64,000 nucleotides of DNA from Thysanoteuthis rhombus (taxonomy: Eukaryota > Mollusca > Cephalopoda > Oegopsida > Thysanoteuthidae). Below the pieces are notes generated by a model. It was not told the origin of the DNA, made no database searches, and worked only from the letters and a program-made list of their open reading frames with translations. The stretch covers positions 46,215,403-46,279,402 of the forward strand of contig OY735202.1 in the NCBI GenBank assembly GCA_963457665.1. Reading direction: 5' to 3'. Below, piece after piece: positions 22,971-33,932 of this stretch. How positions within the stretch are numbered: position 1 is the stretch's first letter; each line of letters opens with the position of its first letter. The position numbers and the translations under genes are program-made.

Positions 22971-24164
22971 GGGTTATGTGCAAATACAATTATAGCTGGA
23001 TTTGATACTGGTGAACATGTTCAGACCCACAGTCTAAATAATTGAATTTGGAATGTTATCATGGCAAGCAAACTCTCAACATGAAAATAAATACCTGACC
23101 ATACTGCTGAACAAGAAAAGAAAAATTACCATGGGTAAGTCATTGTGGAACAAGCAACATGGAAGAAACAGATAAAGAAGTGAAAAAAGAAAGAAAAAAT
23201 GTGACAAATAAGAGACTCTCTTTCTTTTTAATAAAAAAAAGAAAAAACATAAACAAGGGAACCATAAACTTTTTTCTGTAGAAAAAGAAAATTGTGTTTC
23301 CTTGAAAGATGATTTTTTTCTCATTGGAAGACATAGATTTTCTCCTTTAAGTACTAAAAAAGACCATGAACAAATTTTCTTTGTAGGAAGAACTGAACTC
23401 TGTTTTCTCTTTTTTTTTCAAGGAACTATGAACATTAATATCTTCCTGTTCTAATAAAAATTAAAGACATTTTTTTGCCAGCATTTTTTCTCTATTAGGT
23501 AACAAATTTCCGATCATACCAGTAAGAGTTTAGTCTATTTCATTCTCTATAATTCATCAGTGTTTGTTAATTGTTTCATGTCTATTCCTATGAAATTATT
23601 TGATTTTATTTTAAAAAGATTAGAAAAATGTGTAACAGAATTCAACAAACACACCATTTGTTCACATTTGTTTTTTCCAAAGACAAAATTGGTAGTCCTG
23701 GTGAGATGAGATTTTTCACCTCGTCTTCTCAACAACGCTGTATTTTGTTTGTAAATATTCTATTCTTCACGTCACGCATGTAATTGTTGAAATGTGTTTT
23801 TCCGCTGATTTTGTGTGGAAGCATTTTTCTGTTTGATTTATTGAGTGCCTTGACAATGAAATATTATAAAAGGGTTCATTTGTATAGGGGCAGAAATCTT
23901 GAATGGATAATTCAGACTTAAGCAAATATATTGCATGTATATGTAGAGATAGATCTTGCAAAACATATGCAGAGATAAACCATTATCATGCGAAGCTATG
24001 GTTCTTATAATTAATACAGTCATATCAGATTAATGAAATAGTTATGCAGGCAAATTTTTTTTTCAGATTTAATGTTTAGGAAAATATTTGGTTAGTTTTC
24101 CGAGAAAAATATTGGATATTTTTCTTTGTAATGGAGGTCTTTAGTGATATATGTTTGCACAGTC

Positions 24165-24640
24165 AAAGCAGTTTCCCTTATAAAGATTTGTTACTCACCT
24201 AGTCAATCAGCCTACTGCTTAAATGTATTACTCTTACAAAGAATTCTAATTTGCCGATCTACGTACAGCTTGAAAGTATCCCCCTCATTGGTTGACTCTT
24301 CAAACGAAGTCGCCCTGATGACAGTGGCAGCAGCATTTGAATTGTAGTGAAAGTTAGAGAACCTGGAAGCATTCACATATCTCACCAGCCAGCAGACTGG
24401 CTAATTGAGGTTGAGGTTGAGGGGAACATCAGTTAGTGTCCAACTAAATAGAAGTGGGAATTTTGTTAGAGAAAAATTCTGTTGAACCTTTCTACAAATG
24501 TCTAATTTGAACCCCTCCATTTCCGTCTTCATTACTTCGGCTGTTGTCTTCGCTTATTGTTTTCATGTGTTTTTTCCCCCGGAAGCTATTCTTGTGACTT
24601 CAACAAGCTGTTCAATTCACGAGTTTTTCCCTGACATTTT
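24165..24640 (+). repeat. Duplicated segment, copy 2
   Basis: Direct-orientation partner of 22515-22970, 1.65 kb downstream. Divergence is roughly a quarter of positions by eye, with several indels, so it is an old duplication or two copies of a dispersed repeat. Confidence 0.75.
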
Positions 24641-25313
24641 CCTCCGACCTACACGTGTGCCACAATGCAAATACGTTTCCTATGTACTTATACTTCATTA
24701 ACCCAAAAGGAACCGGACAAATCAAAACCAAAAACAGCGATGTTCGATCTCGCAATACAAGGTTAGAAAACAGCAAAAAAGAGGCGGACCAAAGTGCGTG
24801 TCAATTGATGAAAAAAAAACTTCATATAGCTCATCGCAAATGAATTTTCTTTTATTTCATTTAAGACTGATTTAAAGATAAAACCAAGTGACATCGTAGA
24901 GTAAACATAATCAAGACAAACATATCTCTTGTGTTCCGACAATTTTGTGTCACATGACTAATTGCCCTAAAATTAATTTGATACAATTTTATACAATGTT
25001 ATTTCATAATTCATTTTAATACATTATAGCAAGTAAATATAACCAGCCTCAGACTGTTCAACAAAAACATCAGAAATTCAAGAGAAAGAATTTAAAAAAA
25101 AATTCGTAAGAGGTTTTTGCGTGTATGTCCATCCTCGGAAATTGAAAAAATAATTTAACGGGAATAACCTTTTTTGTTATTGTTGTGCTGTCTTGTAATA
25201 TCTCCATGTGAGGTTGAGCATGATTCTTTCATTTTGGTTACGTTCCATGTTGTAGCTCCATAGGTGACTATTCGGAGGATGCATTGGTTGTATACCCTTC
25301 TTTTTAGTATTAA

Positions 25314-25725
25314 CACGCACCCCGAGCCGGTCTCCGCAGTCTTCGCCGATTGGTTAGTGTGACACTGGTCAGGCCGTAATTGACTGGTCGCTGTATCTCT
25401 GCCTCAAGTCGTCTCTACCTCGCCCATGTTAGGTCCAGATCCGAGGGGGCTGCAGTTGTTGGCTAAAAGACTCTGCATCACAGAAATAAAGACACCTAGA
25501 GGCGTCACACGTAGTAAAAGAACAATCCACATAGGGTGTAAATATTTAACAAGATTTATGTCAGTATTATTACAGGTTGACTGGTCAAAATATACGCTGA
25601 TGCAGATGAGGACACTATGGAATGACTATCAGTCAGTCTTTCGGGTTATCTACTTGATATCTCTCGGTATGTCTGTTGGTATAGCTTCAACAAAGTTCTC
25701 GAGTTGAAATTACAAGTCGTTCGGG
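25314..25725 (+). repeat. Repeat of unknown class nested in the LINE, copy 1
   Basis: The LINE sequence stops after TATACCCTTCTTTTTAG and resumes at about 25727, judging by the uninterrupted LINE at 42280-42410. The insert contains TGACTGGTCGCTGTATCTCT, AAGATTTATGTCAGTATTAT and CAGTCTTTCGGGTTATCTAC, all found in reverse complement at 45905-46320. About 95 bp of LINE is missing at the junction. It could be a solo LTR, but no TG...CA borders or target duplication are evident. Confidence 0.7.
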
Positions 25726-26132
25726 GAATCCACTTGATTCGTCCAAGGTAGATGCAATGGTCTACTTTCTTTAGTTTTGCGTTTTCGATTTAGGTCGGTG
25801 TACGTTATTTTCCACGTGTCTGTTGCTCATAACCTTTGTTTTGCTGAAGTTCATGCGTAGGCCGACTTTCTTGCTTTCTACTTTCAGTCCGTCTAGCATT
25901 TGTTGGAGATTGTGAAGATTCTCTGCAAAAGGACGATGTCTACAGATCTGAGGTCGTTTAACTATTCGCCGTCTATTCTGATTCCTTCAATTTCTTTGTC
26001 TAGGTTTCAGAAGATCGTCTCGGGGCAGGCTGTAAAGAGTTTAGGTGAGCTGGTATCATCTCATCTGACCCTTTTTTGAAACTGGAAAGGCTCTGTGTTT
26101 CAATGTAGCCTGATAAAGGAGCTGCTGTGACG

Positions 26133-26163
<31 letters not shown>

Positions 26164-26190
26164 ATATATATATACATATATATATTGTAG
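26133..26190. repeat. (TA)n microsatellite inside the RTE copy
   Basis: An imperfect TA dinucleotide tract of about 55 bp, immediately upstream (in LINE orientation, downstream) of the AFVDFKKAFDSVE region. It shows the copy has long been inactive. Confidence 0.85.
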
Positions 26191-26849
26191 CACTCTGAAG
26201 TATACGGGGTTACACTCTGTAGAGTGATAACCCCAATGACTTTGAGAAGTTCCACTGAGTCGAAGGCCTTCTTGAAGTCGACAAATGCTACAGCAAGTGG
26301 CATTCTATACTCTTGCTTTCCCTTTTTGTTGATTTATCGAATGGGGATGGTTCACGGTCGAGTAGCTTCTTGTAAACCCAGCCTGTTCTTGTGTCTTGTA
26401 GATTCAGTTGTTGATGACTTTAGTGAAGAGATTGTAGATGCAGTTGAGTAGACTTATTAGTCTGCAGTTGTTGAGGTCTTTCGGGATTCCTCTTTTATAT
26501 AACAGCATTATGATTGCGGTGTTCCAATCTTCTGGGACTACACCTCGTTTTAGGCATAAGTTGAATAGAATAGCCAGATTTCTAGTGATGATCTTACCTT
26601 ATCTTTTTGAGTAAGTCGATGGTGATGTTATCTGGTCCAGGTACCTTTCTTTTCTTTGTTTGATAGCTTGTTTCTACTCCCATGATATAACTTCTGGGAA
26701 ATTCTTGAATTGATTGTCCGTGTCTTGCACATCCTGTTCGTTGTTTTGTGGTCCTTGCTTAGAGGAGTAGAGCTTTTGGTAATATTCTTGGGCATGTTCG
26801 ACAATCCAGTCTCTGTTGTTAGGTTTCTATTTTCTTCGAGTATACTAGT

Positions 26850-28370
26850 TATTAATTGGATAATTATTATGATTATGTAATGTCATTTTTTTGCATAATT
26901 GTTTGGAAGTAAAGGGGTGAAGTGGAATTGCTTTCTTTGATGAGTTGAGGATTTTTTATTTTTGTATTCAATTTTGAATTGTGCTGAGGAGATGATTTAA
27001 AAAAAAAATTTTTTCCAATCCACTTTGGTTGTGTCTTGTTTATGGCGTTATTTTATGTCCTTTGCTAAGTCAGTTATTCATGGCATGTTGCAGGGGGGGG
27101 GCAGTGATATGTGAATCTGAGTATTTTCACCCACACGTCACGGCACCAAGATGAGTATCTGATGCATCACCGAGGGGTCTTATGTGCACACGGTGCAGGC
27201 TTGATCGAAAAGTCTGTTGCTTTGAACTGGTTGCAGAGGGAACAGAGAAAAACAGAAACAAGGAGTCAGGTGATGTTCGAAAATGATTGAGTCAAGAACG
27301 AGAAAAGGTCCGACCATGGCCAGATGGTAGAAGAAGAGAAAAGGTCCAGATAAGGAACGATGCAGATCTTTTTATAAGTCGACTTCCGCTGTGCAATACT
27401 CCATCGGAAAAAAATAACTGTGAACAAAATCGTAATTTGCATTCTTGCATTAGTACAATAACACCACGAGGACAAGTTATTTTTTGATAAAAAAAAGAAT
27501 TCGTTTATTTGCTATCATTTTCTTAAATAATCGAGGGTGACTTTTTAACTTCTAGGCTATTGTGTGACTTCCTCATTCTATTTACTATTTGACCTTCCTT
27601 TTTCTCCGTGGTCTCTCTTCCTCTCAAACAGCATCAAAAAAATCAACCAGCCAAATCTTTAATTTTGATTGGTCAACTATATCATGTGACCAAATGTTTA
27701 TACTAAGTCTGTAAGGTTTAATTGATTCTATGTGCTCCGAAGCCCCGAAAAAAATCAGATTGAAAACCACTGGGGTTCAGTTATAGCTGGTTAGAAACGG
27801 AGTGGCCGTCTCCGACCCCTGATAAGGCCCAGAAAACTGCTCCGGCTAATTACTATATCGGTGTATCATCTCGCCCCAATACACGACCGTTCTGGCTACT
27901 GGTATGCGTATACACACATGCATGCATATCCATGCATGTAGTAAAACGTTGGTCAGCTTATGATTCTAGCCGAGTCCAGTAACAACCAAGCCTACCACAT
28001 TCTAATGGTTTATTTTTCGTCCGCTGTGTGTTCTTGCTTCTTGATTTGTTGGTTGGAATTGCCGATATTGATCTGCCACAATCGTTGCGGATCTGGAATC
28101 AATTGGTATGATATTTTCATAGTCGAAGTCTGGTGTTATTTGTATGCATTTTTCTTTTTTTTTTTTTTTTGAGGAGATGATATGGGTTTTTTAATATAAT
28201 TTTCTTATTCAGTGATTACCGAGTATGAACGAGGTTGTTGTAGTTTCTAAGTATTTTACCCTTTGTATTCCATTTTTTTTTCCGAATTTTTTTGCGCACA
28301 CTATCATTTGGTTTTATTATTGGCAATTTAAAATTGCTGAGTGTTTTCTTCTATTTTTGATATGAGCATT
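26850..28370. other. Intergenic between RTE and gypsy remnants
   Basis: Nothing coding recognised. It contains the hAT terminus at 27733-27772 and a GC-richer stretch at 27775-27900 of unknown nature. Confidence 0.55.
27733..27772 (-). repeat. hAT-type terminal inverted repeat
   Basis: Reading inward on the minus strand: CAGTGGTTTTCAATCTGATT, then TTTTTCGGGGCTTCGGAGCA. This is the CAGNGGTTCTCAA(C/T) terminus with a nearby GGCGC-like block typical of hAT elements and their MITEs. A weak candidate for the opposite end begins CAGTGATATG at about 27106, but no 8-bp target duplication matches. Confidence 0.5.
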
Positions 28371-28606
28371 TTTCTTCATAATGGTTTATGTTTAGAGAAT
28401 TGGCGCCTAAGATTCTATGGTGTTCTATTTCGAGTGATGTGCGTAGGGCCAAGAGTGACAAATGCGTATCATTGTTCTTAATAGCTTTTTTCAGAGATTT
28501 ACTTAATCGTTCAAATATCTCTTTCTATTATTCCATACGATTGAGAGTAATTTGGACTTGGATATAAGTGGTAGAAGTTTGGCGAATAATTTAAAATCAC
28601 GTGGCT

Positions 28607-28912
28607 TTAACTCCAGTCCCTGCTGTCGCTAAAAACGATTGGAGGAATGTCGAATTTTGCGTATGTGTCCTTCAAACATTTTATTACTTTGGCAGATTTG
28701 CAATCTTGAATTTGACGCAGATCTAAGCATCTTGTATAGCAATACACTATAAGGAGGTATGATTTTCGATATAAACGGAATATATCTGTTCCGACTTCAG
28801 TCCATGGTGAGAGAGGGGTTTCATGAGCAAGTAATGGCTCCGCTGACTGTTGATTACGGTGATCGATGCTTATTGATCTACTGCTGACCACATCTTTTAT
28901 TTGAGAGCTCAT
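28607..28912 (-). pseudogene. Integrase core fragment of the gypsy element
   Basis: The stretch begins MSSQIKDVVSSRSISIDHRN, equivalent to the end of the integrase zinc domain. Then come QQSAEPLLAHETP, SPWTEVGTDIF (first catalytic Asp of the DDE triad) and FDIPPIVFSDS (second Asp). The frame ends at a stop where functional elements read NGPEF. A frameshifted continuation with the remaining core extends to about 28370. Confidence 0.8.
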
Positions 28913-30556
28913 TCCGGATCAGTAAACACATTCCTTTACCCTTGCTAGACATTTGCGATACCTAAGTAACCAGTGCGTATCCGATGTAAAAATCGTTCAT
29001 GCAGAGTTTAAAGCACGATTATTTGTGCGAGTCATGGAACAACAGATATTTTGCTGTATATAGAAACATATGGTTTTAAAAGAAGTAGGTTTTTTTTTCT
29101 TTGTTTGGCCAACTATTTTTTTGTGTGTGTACTCTTTGAGTAATTGCGGAGTTGAGTCACCTGTAGTGGCTTCCTTGTGTAGGTTGAGTTGTCACTCGTG
29201 AGAATTTTTTACAATCGAGTATAAGTAAGTTTTTATATCTTTATCAGATATTTCAGGGTTATTATCCAGGAGATAAGAGACAACTGCACCACGACCTGGT
29301 ATGTACTTTCGTTTGAAATCGTAACACCAGCAATAATCTCTGTATTCTTGAGGAGATCGTTTTATTTTTTAACATTTGTTATAATGGTTTATGATCATTT
29401 TCGATCATGAAATGAGTTCCATAGATGAATTTGGGGAATTTTTTTCACAACCGAATATTATGCTGAGCGCTTCCCTTTTTAAGGGACAATTGTTCTGCTC
29501 AAAAAGAGTAGTTGCTCGTGAAGAAAATGTTACGTATGTAATTGCCGTCGTTGTTTTGCTCAAGGATAGCAACGATCGCTTGCTTGAGTAGGTCGTTATT
29601 TTTGTGGGTAAATTTGAGTAGTAAAACTGTAGAACAGGATAATTAGTAGTAATTTTTGAGTTTTACAACTGCTCCTATCTGAGGTTTATCAAATGACCAG
29701 ATGATGTCGTTCTGAAGGAGTAGATGTAGGGGTATTGTTACTTCAGAAATAATTTGTCATGCCTAAGAACTTTGCAAGTCTTGTTTGCAATCGGGCTGCG
29801 GCAAGTTGATGATTGCTTCAAATTTGGATTGATCAGATTTTAATCCTTCGCTTATGATGAGATGGCCCAAGTATGTGTTTAGAGATTGAGCAAAAATACG
29901 AATGGATTTGTTTAATTTTAGACCGTGTTTACGTGATCGGACAAAAATGAGTTTCAGTTTCTCTAGAATATTAGATCGTATAATGTCGTCTCGTTTGTCC
30001 CTTCGATTTCATTCAATGGTTGGTGCCACTTCGATTTGAAACATTTCATTTGCGCTGTGTATTCCGAAGGGTTACCTGATGAAACGGTATCTTCCAAAAG
30101 TTGTATTGAAAGTTAGTTGACGAAAACTTTCTTCGTCTATTGCGACTTGCCAAAATCCGTTAGAGGTGTCCAGTTTTGGAGAGGTATTTCAGATCATGCC
30201 TTTTAGCGAATATCTCTCCTGTCGTAGGGAGTTCATAATGTTCTCGTTTTATCGCCTTATTTAAATCACACGGGTCTAGACTTGGTTTTCTGTTTGATTT
30301 TTCAATGGTAACAATGAAATTTACTCATTCAGTGCGTCTTTTACAGAAACAATTATTTCTATTTTTGCATTTTTGTAAGTTCTTTTTTAAAATTCAGTTC
30401 TTTTTTAAAATTTAGTTATCGAGGTTAAAGACACTTATGGGTCTACAGTGATGTGATGAGTGGATGGTAAAGTACCGATTTCACTGAAACAATCATCATA
30501 CTTTTGTACAAGATTCGGTAAATTTGAGAGATTGATTTAAAAATCATGTGTTGAAT

Positions 30557-30790
30557 TCAGTTTTTAGCATGTATTTGTATCAAGTGCTGGTTGATATCTG
30601 TAACGATGAAGAGCCCGGGAGTTATACAATTTTTGTGAGTTAGAGTAGACATAAATACAGGAGTTTTAGTGTTATTATACGCTGAAAACTTCACTGAAGT
30701 ATTCTTTGGTTTGGGGAGACAGATTATAATCGTATTCATTTCTGCACCCGAGCCTATTTCAAATTGTATTGTAGACTGATTGAGTTTCAA
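30557..30790 (-). pseudogene. Retroviral-type aspartic protease of the gypsy element, catalytic Asp lost
   Basis: An open stretch encodes KLNQSTIQFEIGSGAEMNTI and about 60 further residues of a retropepsin fold. The family motif is D(S/T)GA, with Asp as the catalytic residue; here the triplet encodes Gly. The zinc knuckle lies just upstream in another frame, so the element cannot be translated as one polyprotein. Confidence 0.75.
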
Positions 30791-31298
30791 TTTTACTATC
30801 CATTTTTTGGAATGTCCGTCGTTAGTAATTGTGTTGATCTTTTGTGCTTGTGATTTTATCTCTAGGTGTGGATCTTAGAAGTCCATTGTGTCTAAGAAGA
30901 AGTCTTCTGTATCTGATTCACTTTCTGGGGAAATTCGAATTTTATGCACCGACCTTTTTGAATTACAGAATTTGAAATAATGTCCTTTTTTAGTCGCATT
31001 ACTACATATTTTATGGTATGCTGGACAATTATTTCATGGTAGACAGCCATAACAACATTTACAAGAGTGAAGATAGATCTAAGTAACACCTCAGCAAGGT
31101 ACTGGGCTTTATGTTCTTAGCTTCGAATTGGCGGTTTTCGGTAAATTTAGCGCCTGACTGCATCGACGATTTATTGTTTTTATGTTCGTATTTCGAACTT
31201 CAGCTGAGACTGTCAAGATTTAAGACCGGCGTCTTATTTCTTCAGTAGCTTGTCCTGCCTGTTTGGCTCTGTCTAGAGTTAATTTGGATTTCCCGTTA

Positions 31299-31498
31299 NN
31301 NNNNNNNNNNNNNNNNNNNNNNNNNNNNNNNNNNNNNNNNNNNNNNNNNNNNNNNNNNNNNNNNNNNNNNNNNNNNNNNNNNNNNNNNNNNNNNNNNNNN
31401 NNNNNNNNNNNNNNNNNNNNNNNNNNNNNNNNNNNNNNNNNNNNNNNNNNNNNNNNNNNNNNNNNNNNNNNNNNNNNNNNNNNNNNNNNNNNNNNNNN
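31299..31498. other. Assembly gap (200 N)
   Basis: Exactly 200 undetermined bases, a common placeholder length, so the true size is unknown. It interrupts the gag region of the gypsy element. Confidence 0.99.
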
Positions 31499-31829
31499 TT
31501 ACTTTATACCTCCAGCCACTTCAAGAACAACCCCATCTGCTTTTCATAATCATCTTAGGTATTCAGAAACATACCAAACCTAGAATAATTAAACTAACAA
31601 CTAAGGTCAAGTAAAAGTGAACCTCAACATTGGTAAACTAAAAGTAAGAATCAAATACTCTTTGAGAGGAAATATATCTCGAAGAGCTGATATTCTAACA
31701 ACATACTGATAAGGAGAGTGCCCACAGGATCTCCTGCTAATTCATAATTCATAACTACAAGACAGTAAAGTATATCCACCATGTTAAACAGAAAAACATA
31801 ACAAGCAGTAACCAACAACTAAACAAGGA

Positions 31830-32035
31830 AAAGAGAAAAGATAAAGAAAAGATATATACACAGAACAAGAGGAAGGTTTTGCACCCTAGAAAAATAGACC
31901 CCGCAAAAAAGAACTGAATAGGAATCTAAAATAGATTGAATCATTCGCCTGAAGAAGCTTAAGCAGGACAGAAACATAAACGTGTTTGGGTAGCATATCC
32001 TTTATTCCATCATATATATATATATATATATGGTT
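31830..32035 (+). repeat. Dispersed repeat ending in (TA)n, copy 1
   Basis: A sequence of about 150 bp (GAATCTAAAATAGATTGAAT, then CGCCTGAAGAAGCTTAAGCA and AAACATAAACGTG) runs into a TA microsatellite. It aligns with 55930-56090. A related hook occurs at 17265. It may be the terminal part of a Penelope-like element. Confidence 0.6.
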
Positions 32036-32439
32036 GTTAACACCAAAGGTATGCACATTTCTGCTTTCTCATCTTTCTCTATTCAATCGTTTTCGAACTT
32101 GATGCTGCACCTTGCTTTCTGCTACTCTCTGTTCTCTCTGTTCAGATCACCACGAAGTTCTGATTAAGCCTGCACCATGTGCATATAAAACACATTGTAA
32201 TGCAAAAGTTGCTCCTGTTGATGCCTCAACTAAACCCCCATTATTCTCGAATGTCAAATTTCATTTTAATGTTGACAAAAACTTCAATGTTAGAAATCTC
32301 GGGAGAGTTGAACTCATAAGCAAATACAAACTCTATTTGTCGTGTAGATACTTACAGTCACTCATCACGCGGTCCAAGTTGCATTAGTTTCTTATCCTCT
32401 TCTCCAGAAGTTACCGCTTCAAGGTCCGCCATTGCTTTG

Positions 32440-32712
32440 AAAAATATTGGTAGATTTTCTATTCTTTGCCCTCTTTCATTTGAATCTGCATCACATGCCG
32501 AAAATTTTTGATTAGTGTATCGTATTCAATCTGTAAAAGTTGATTAGTTCTTCTTTGTGAGTTGCTAACGATTCGTTTATATCAGCCGGTGTTATGTCTT
32601 CTAATCCTGCCCCGTTAAGGAGATTCAAACTTTCTTGTTCATGCACTAGTCTTTTTCCCCTTTTTTTCGCTCCAACCCAACGACGTTTAACTGCCAGGTT
32701 ACAGATCACTTT
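32440..32712 (-). mobile_element. Possible pogo/Tigger transposase C-terminal remnant
   Basis: The minus strand encodes QESLNLLNGAGLEDITPADI then NESLATHKEEL, resembling the acidic 'DIxELLxxHxEELTxEDL' tail of Tigger/jerky-like DDE transposases. A few bases on, in another frame, is IFFKAMADLEAVTSGEEDKK. No catalytic domain is visible. The assignment rests on a short motif. Confidence 0.35.
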
Positions 32713-33278
32713 GGGAACGTGACCCCGGGATCAAGACAATTGGTGAAGCTTAGTATCGGAGTGAATAGAGAAGTATAGATACTGTTTTGCCAAGCGAAGC
32801 GCAGACTATGTGCCGTACGAAGTACCAGCGTGCAGTAGCCAGTATCGAACATTTTTTTGCGTGGTCTATTACTAATAGCATGTACTAGTATGGTGTGTGG
32901 TACCAGGCTTTCTTGAACACCAATATTAATCTATTAATGATTAAGAATTGACAGTTTTGAGATTGATACCCGATGTACTAAGTAGCTGAAAAATCTTGCC
33001 GTCTGGAAATAATGTTATAAGGAATGATACATTTTATCAATTTCAAAATAAGCTTACCATCTCAAAAGGCACTCACCATAGACCAGTGATTAGCTTGGTG
33101 GGTTGTTGTCCGAGGTAAAGGGATATCTGATATTCTCTCCTTGATAAAACCATAGCTGACTACTCGGACATTCGTACCTGTCCCTGGCCTTTTCTTCAAC
33201 TCATCAGACGCGTGACAAAATCAATCAGGCATGATGTAAAGTGGGGATGAGAAGGTGAAACCTCCACCAAAGGAATGG

Positions 33279-33282
<4 letters not shown>

Positions 33283-33363
<81 letters not shown>
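33283..33363. repeat. (TA)n microsatellite
   Basis: About 40 uninterrupted TA units. Confidence 0.95.
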
Positions 33364-33366
<3 letters not shown>

Positions 33367-33840
33367 CTATGGGACTTACTCTCCTTTTCCCTCTCGAACT
33401 ACTCTAAAATTTTGACAGTGCGGTGTTGATATGCGACGTTTACATTTTGGTCTGAAGATCTGTAATTGCTATTTTAGAAAGTAATAAAAGCAAGCACTTT
33501 CACCGAAATAAGAACGTTTTTAGTTCTTCATTTTTCTTACACGTGTGCAACACATGTGCATGAGTCCAATCATTATACAACTTATTTCGATTCGAACATC
33601 GTGACCAGTGACCTCAAACATGGGTTCCATCTCCGGCTTGCCGCGGCTACAATGTGAGATCCTACACGATTCAGATTCACTACGAAATTGGAAAATAACG
33701 ATCACCAAAGGACAAAACATAAATTGAACAAAGGAAAGATCAAACCAACAACAACAATACGACCTCGCAGCCAAACCAAATGAAAAATAAAGAAGAACAG
33801 ATGAACATCACACCATAATATCTATAAAGTAACCTTTTTT

Positions 33841-33841
<1 letters not shown>

Positions 33842-33908
<67 letters not shown>

Positions 33909-33932
33909 ACATACACACACACACACACACAC
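33842..33932. repeat. (CA)n microsatellite
   Basis: CA units with two CATA interruptions. Poly-Cys/Val reading frames across it on the minus strand are artefacts. Confidence 0.95.

Larger units (their letters stand above)
21100..25180. other. Intergenic, with the 0.45-kb duplication
   Basis: No gene recognised. The content is AT-rich DNA plus the duplicated segments at 22515 and 24165. Confidence 0.6.
25185..26850 (-). mobile_element. RTE-type LINE, decayed copy 1 (interrupted)
   Basis: The minus strand encodes pieces of an RTE reverse transcriptase: HAQEYYQKLYSSKQGPQ, then PGPDN-like decay, NTAIIMLLYKRGIPKDLNNC, a segment like RLISLLNCIYNLFTKVINN, and MPLAVAFVDFKKAFDSVELL, which is the FVD(Y/F).KAFDSVE motif. 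Frames shift repeatedly and stops interrupt. The 3' end is lost at about 25185. A repeat of about 410 bp interrupts the element at about 25314-25725, and a (TA)n lies within it at 26133. Confidence 0.8.
28370..31298 (-). mobile_element. Ty3/gypsy retrotransposon gag-pol, decayed
   Basis: On the minus strand, domains appear in Ty3/gypsy order. (1) Gag end, KLTLDRAKQAGQATEEIRRR near the gap. (2) CCHC zinc knuckle, CPAYHKICSNATKKGHYFKF then C, about 31010. (3) Protease with IQFEIGSGAEMNTI, about 30740, where Gly replaces the catalytic Asp of D(S/T)GA. (4) Reverse transcriptase with DLNKAIKREHYELPT, about 30200. (5) The RT/RNase H link with YLGHLIISEGLKSD, about 29850. (6) RNase H with FIYGTHFMIENDHKPL, about 29390. 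(7) Integrase zinc region, then VGTDIFRLYRKSYLLIVYCY and FDIPPIVFSDS (28610-28800). Many frameshifts and stops are present. The 5' part runs into the 200-N gap and no LTRs were identified. Confidence 0.85.

Noticed and set aside
31263..31583. 106-codon + strand frame across the gap
   Set aside because: Mostly undetermined bases, so it has no evidential value.
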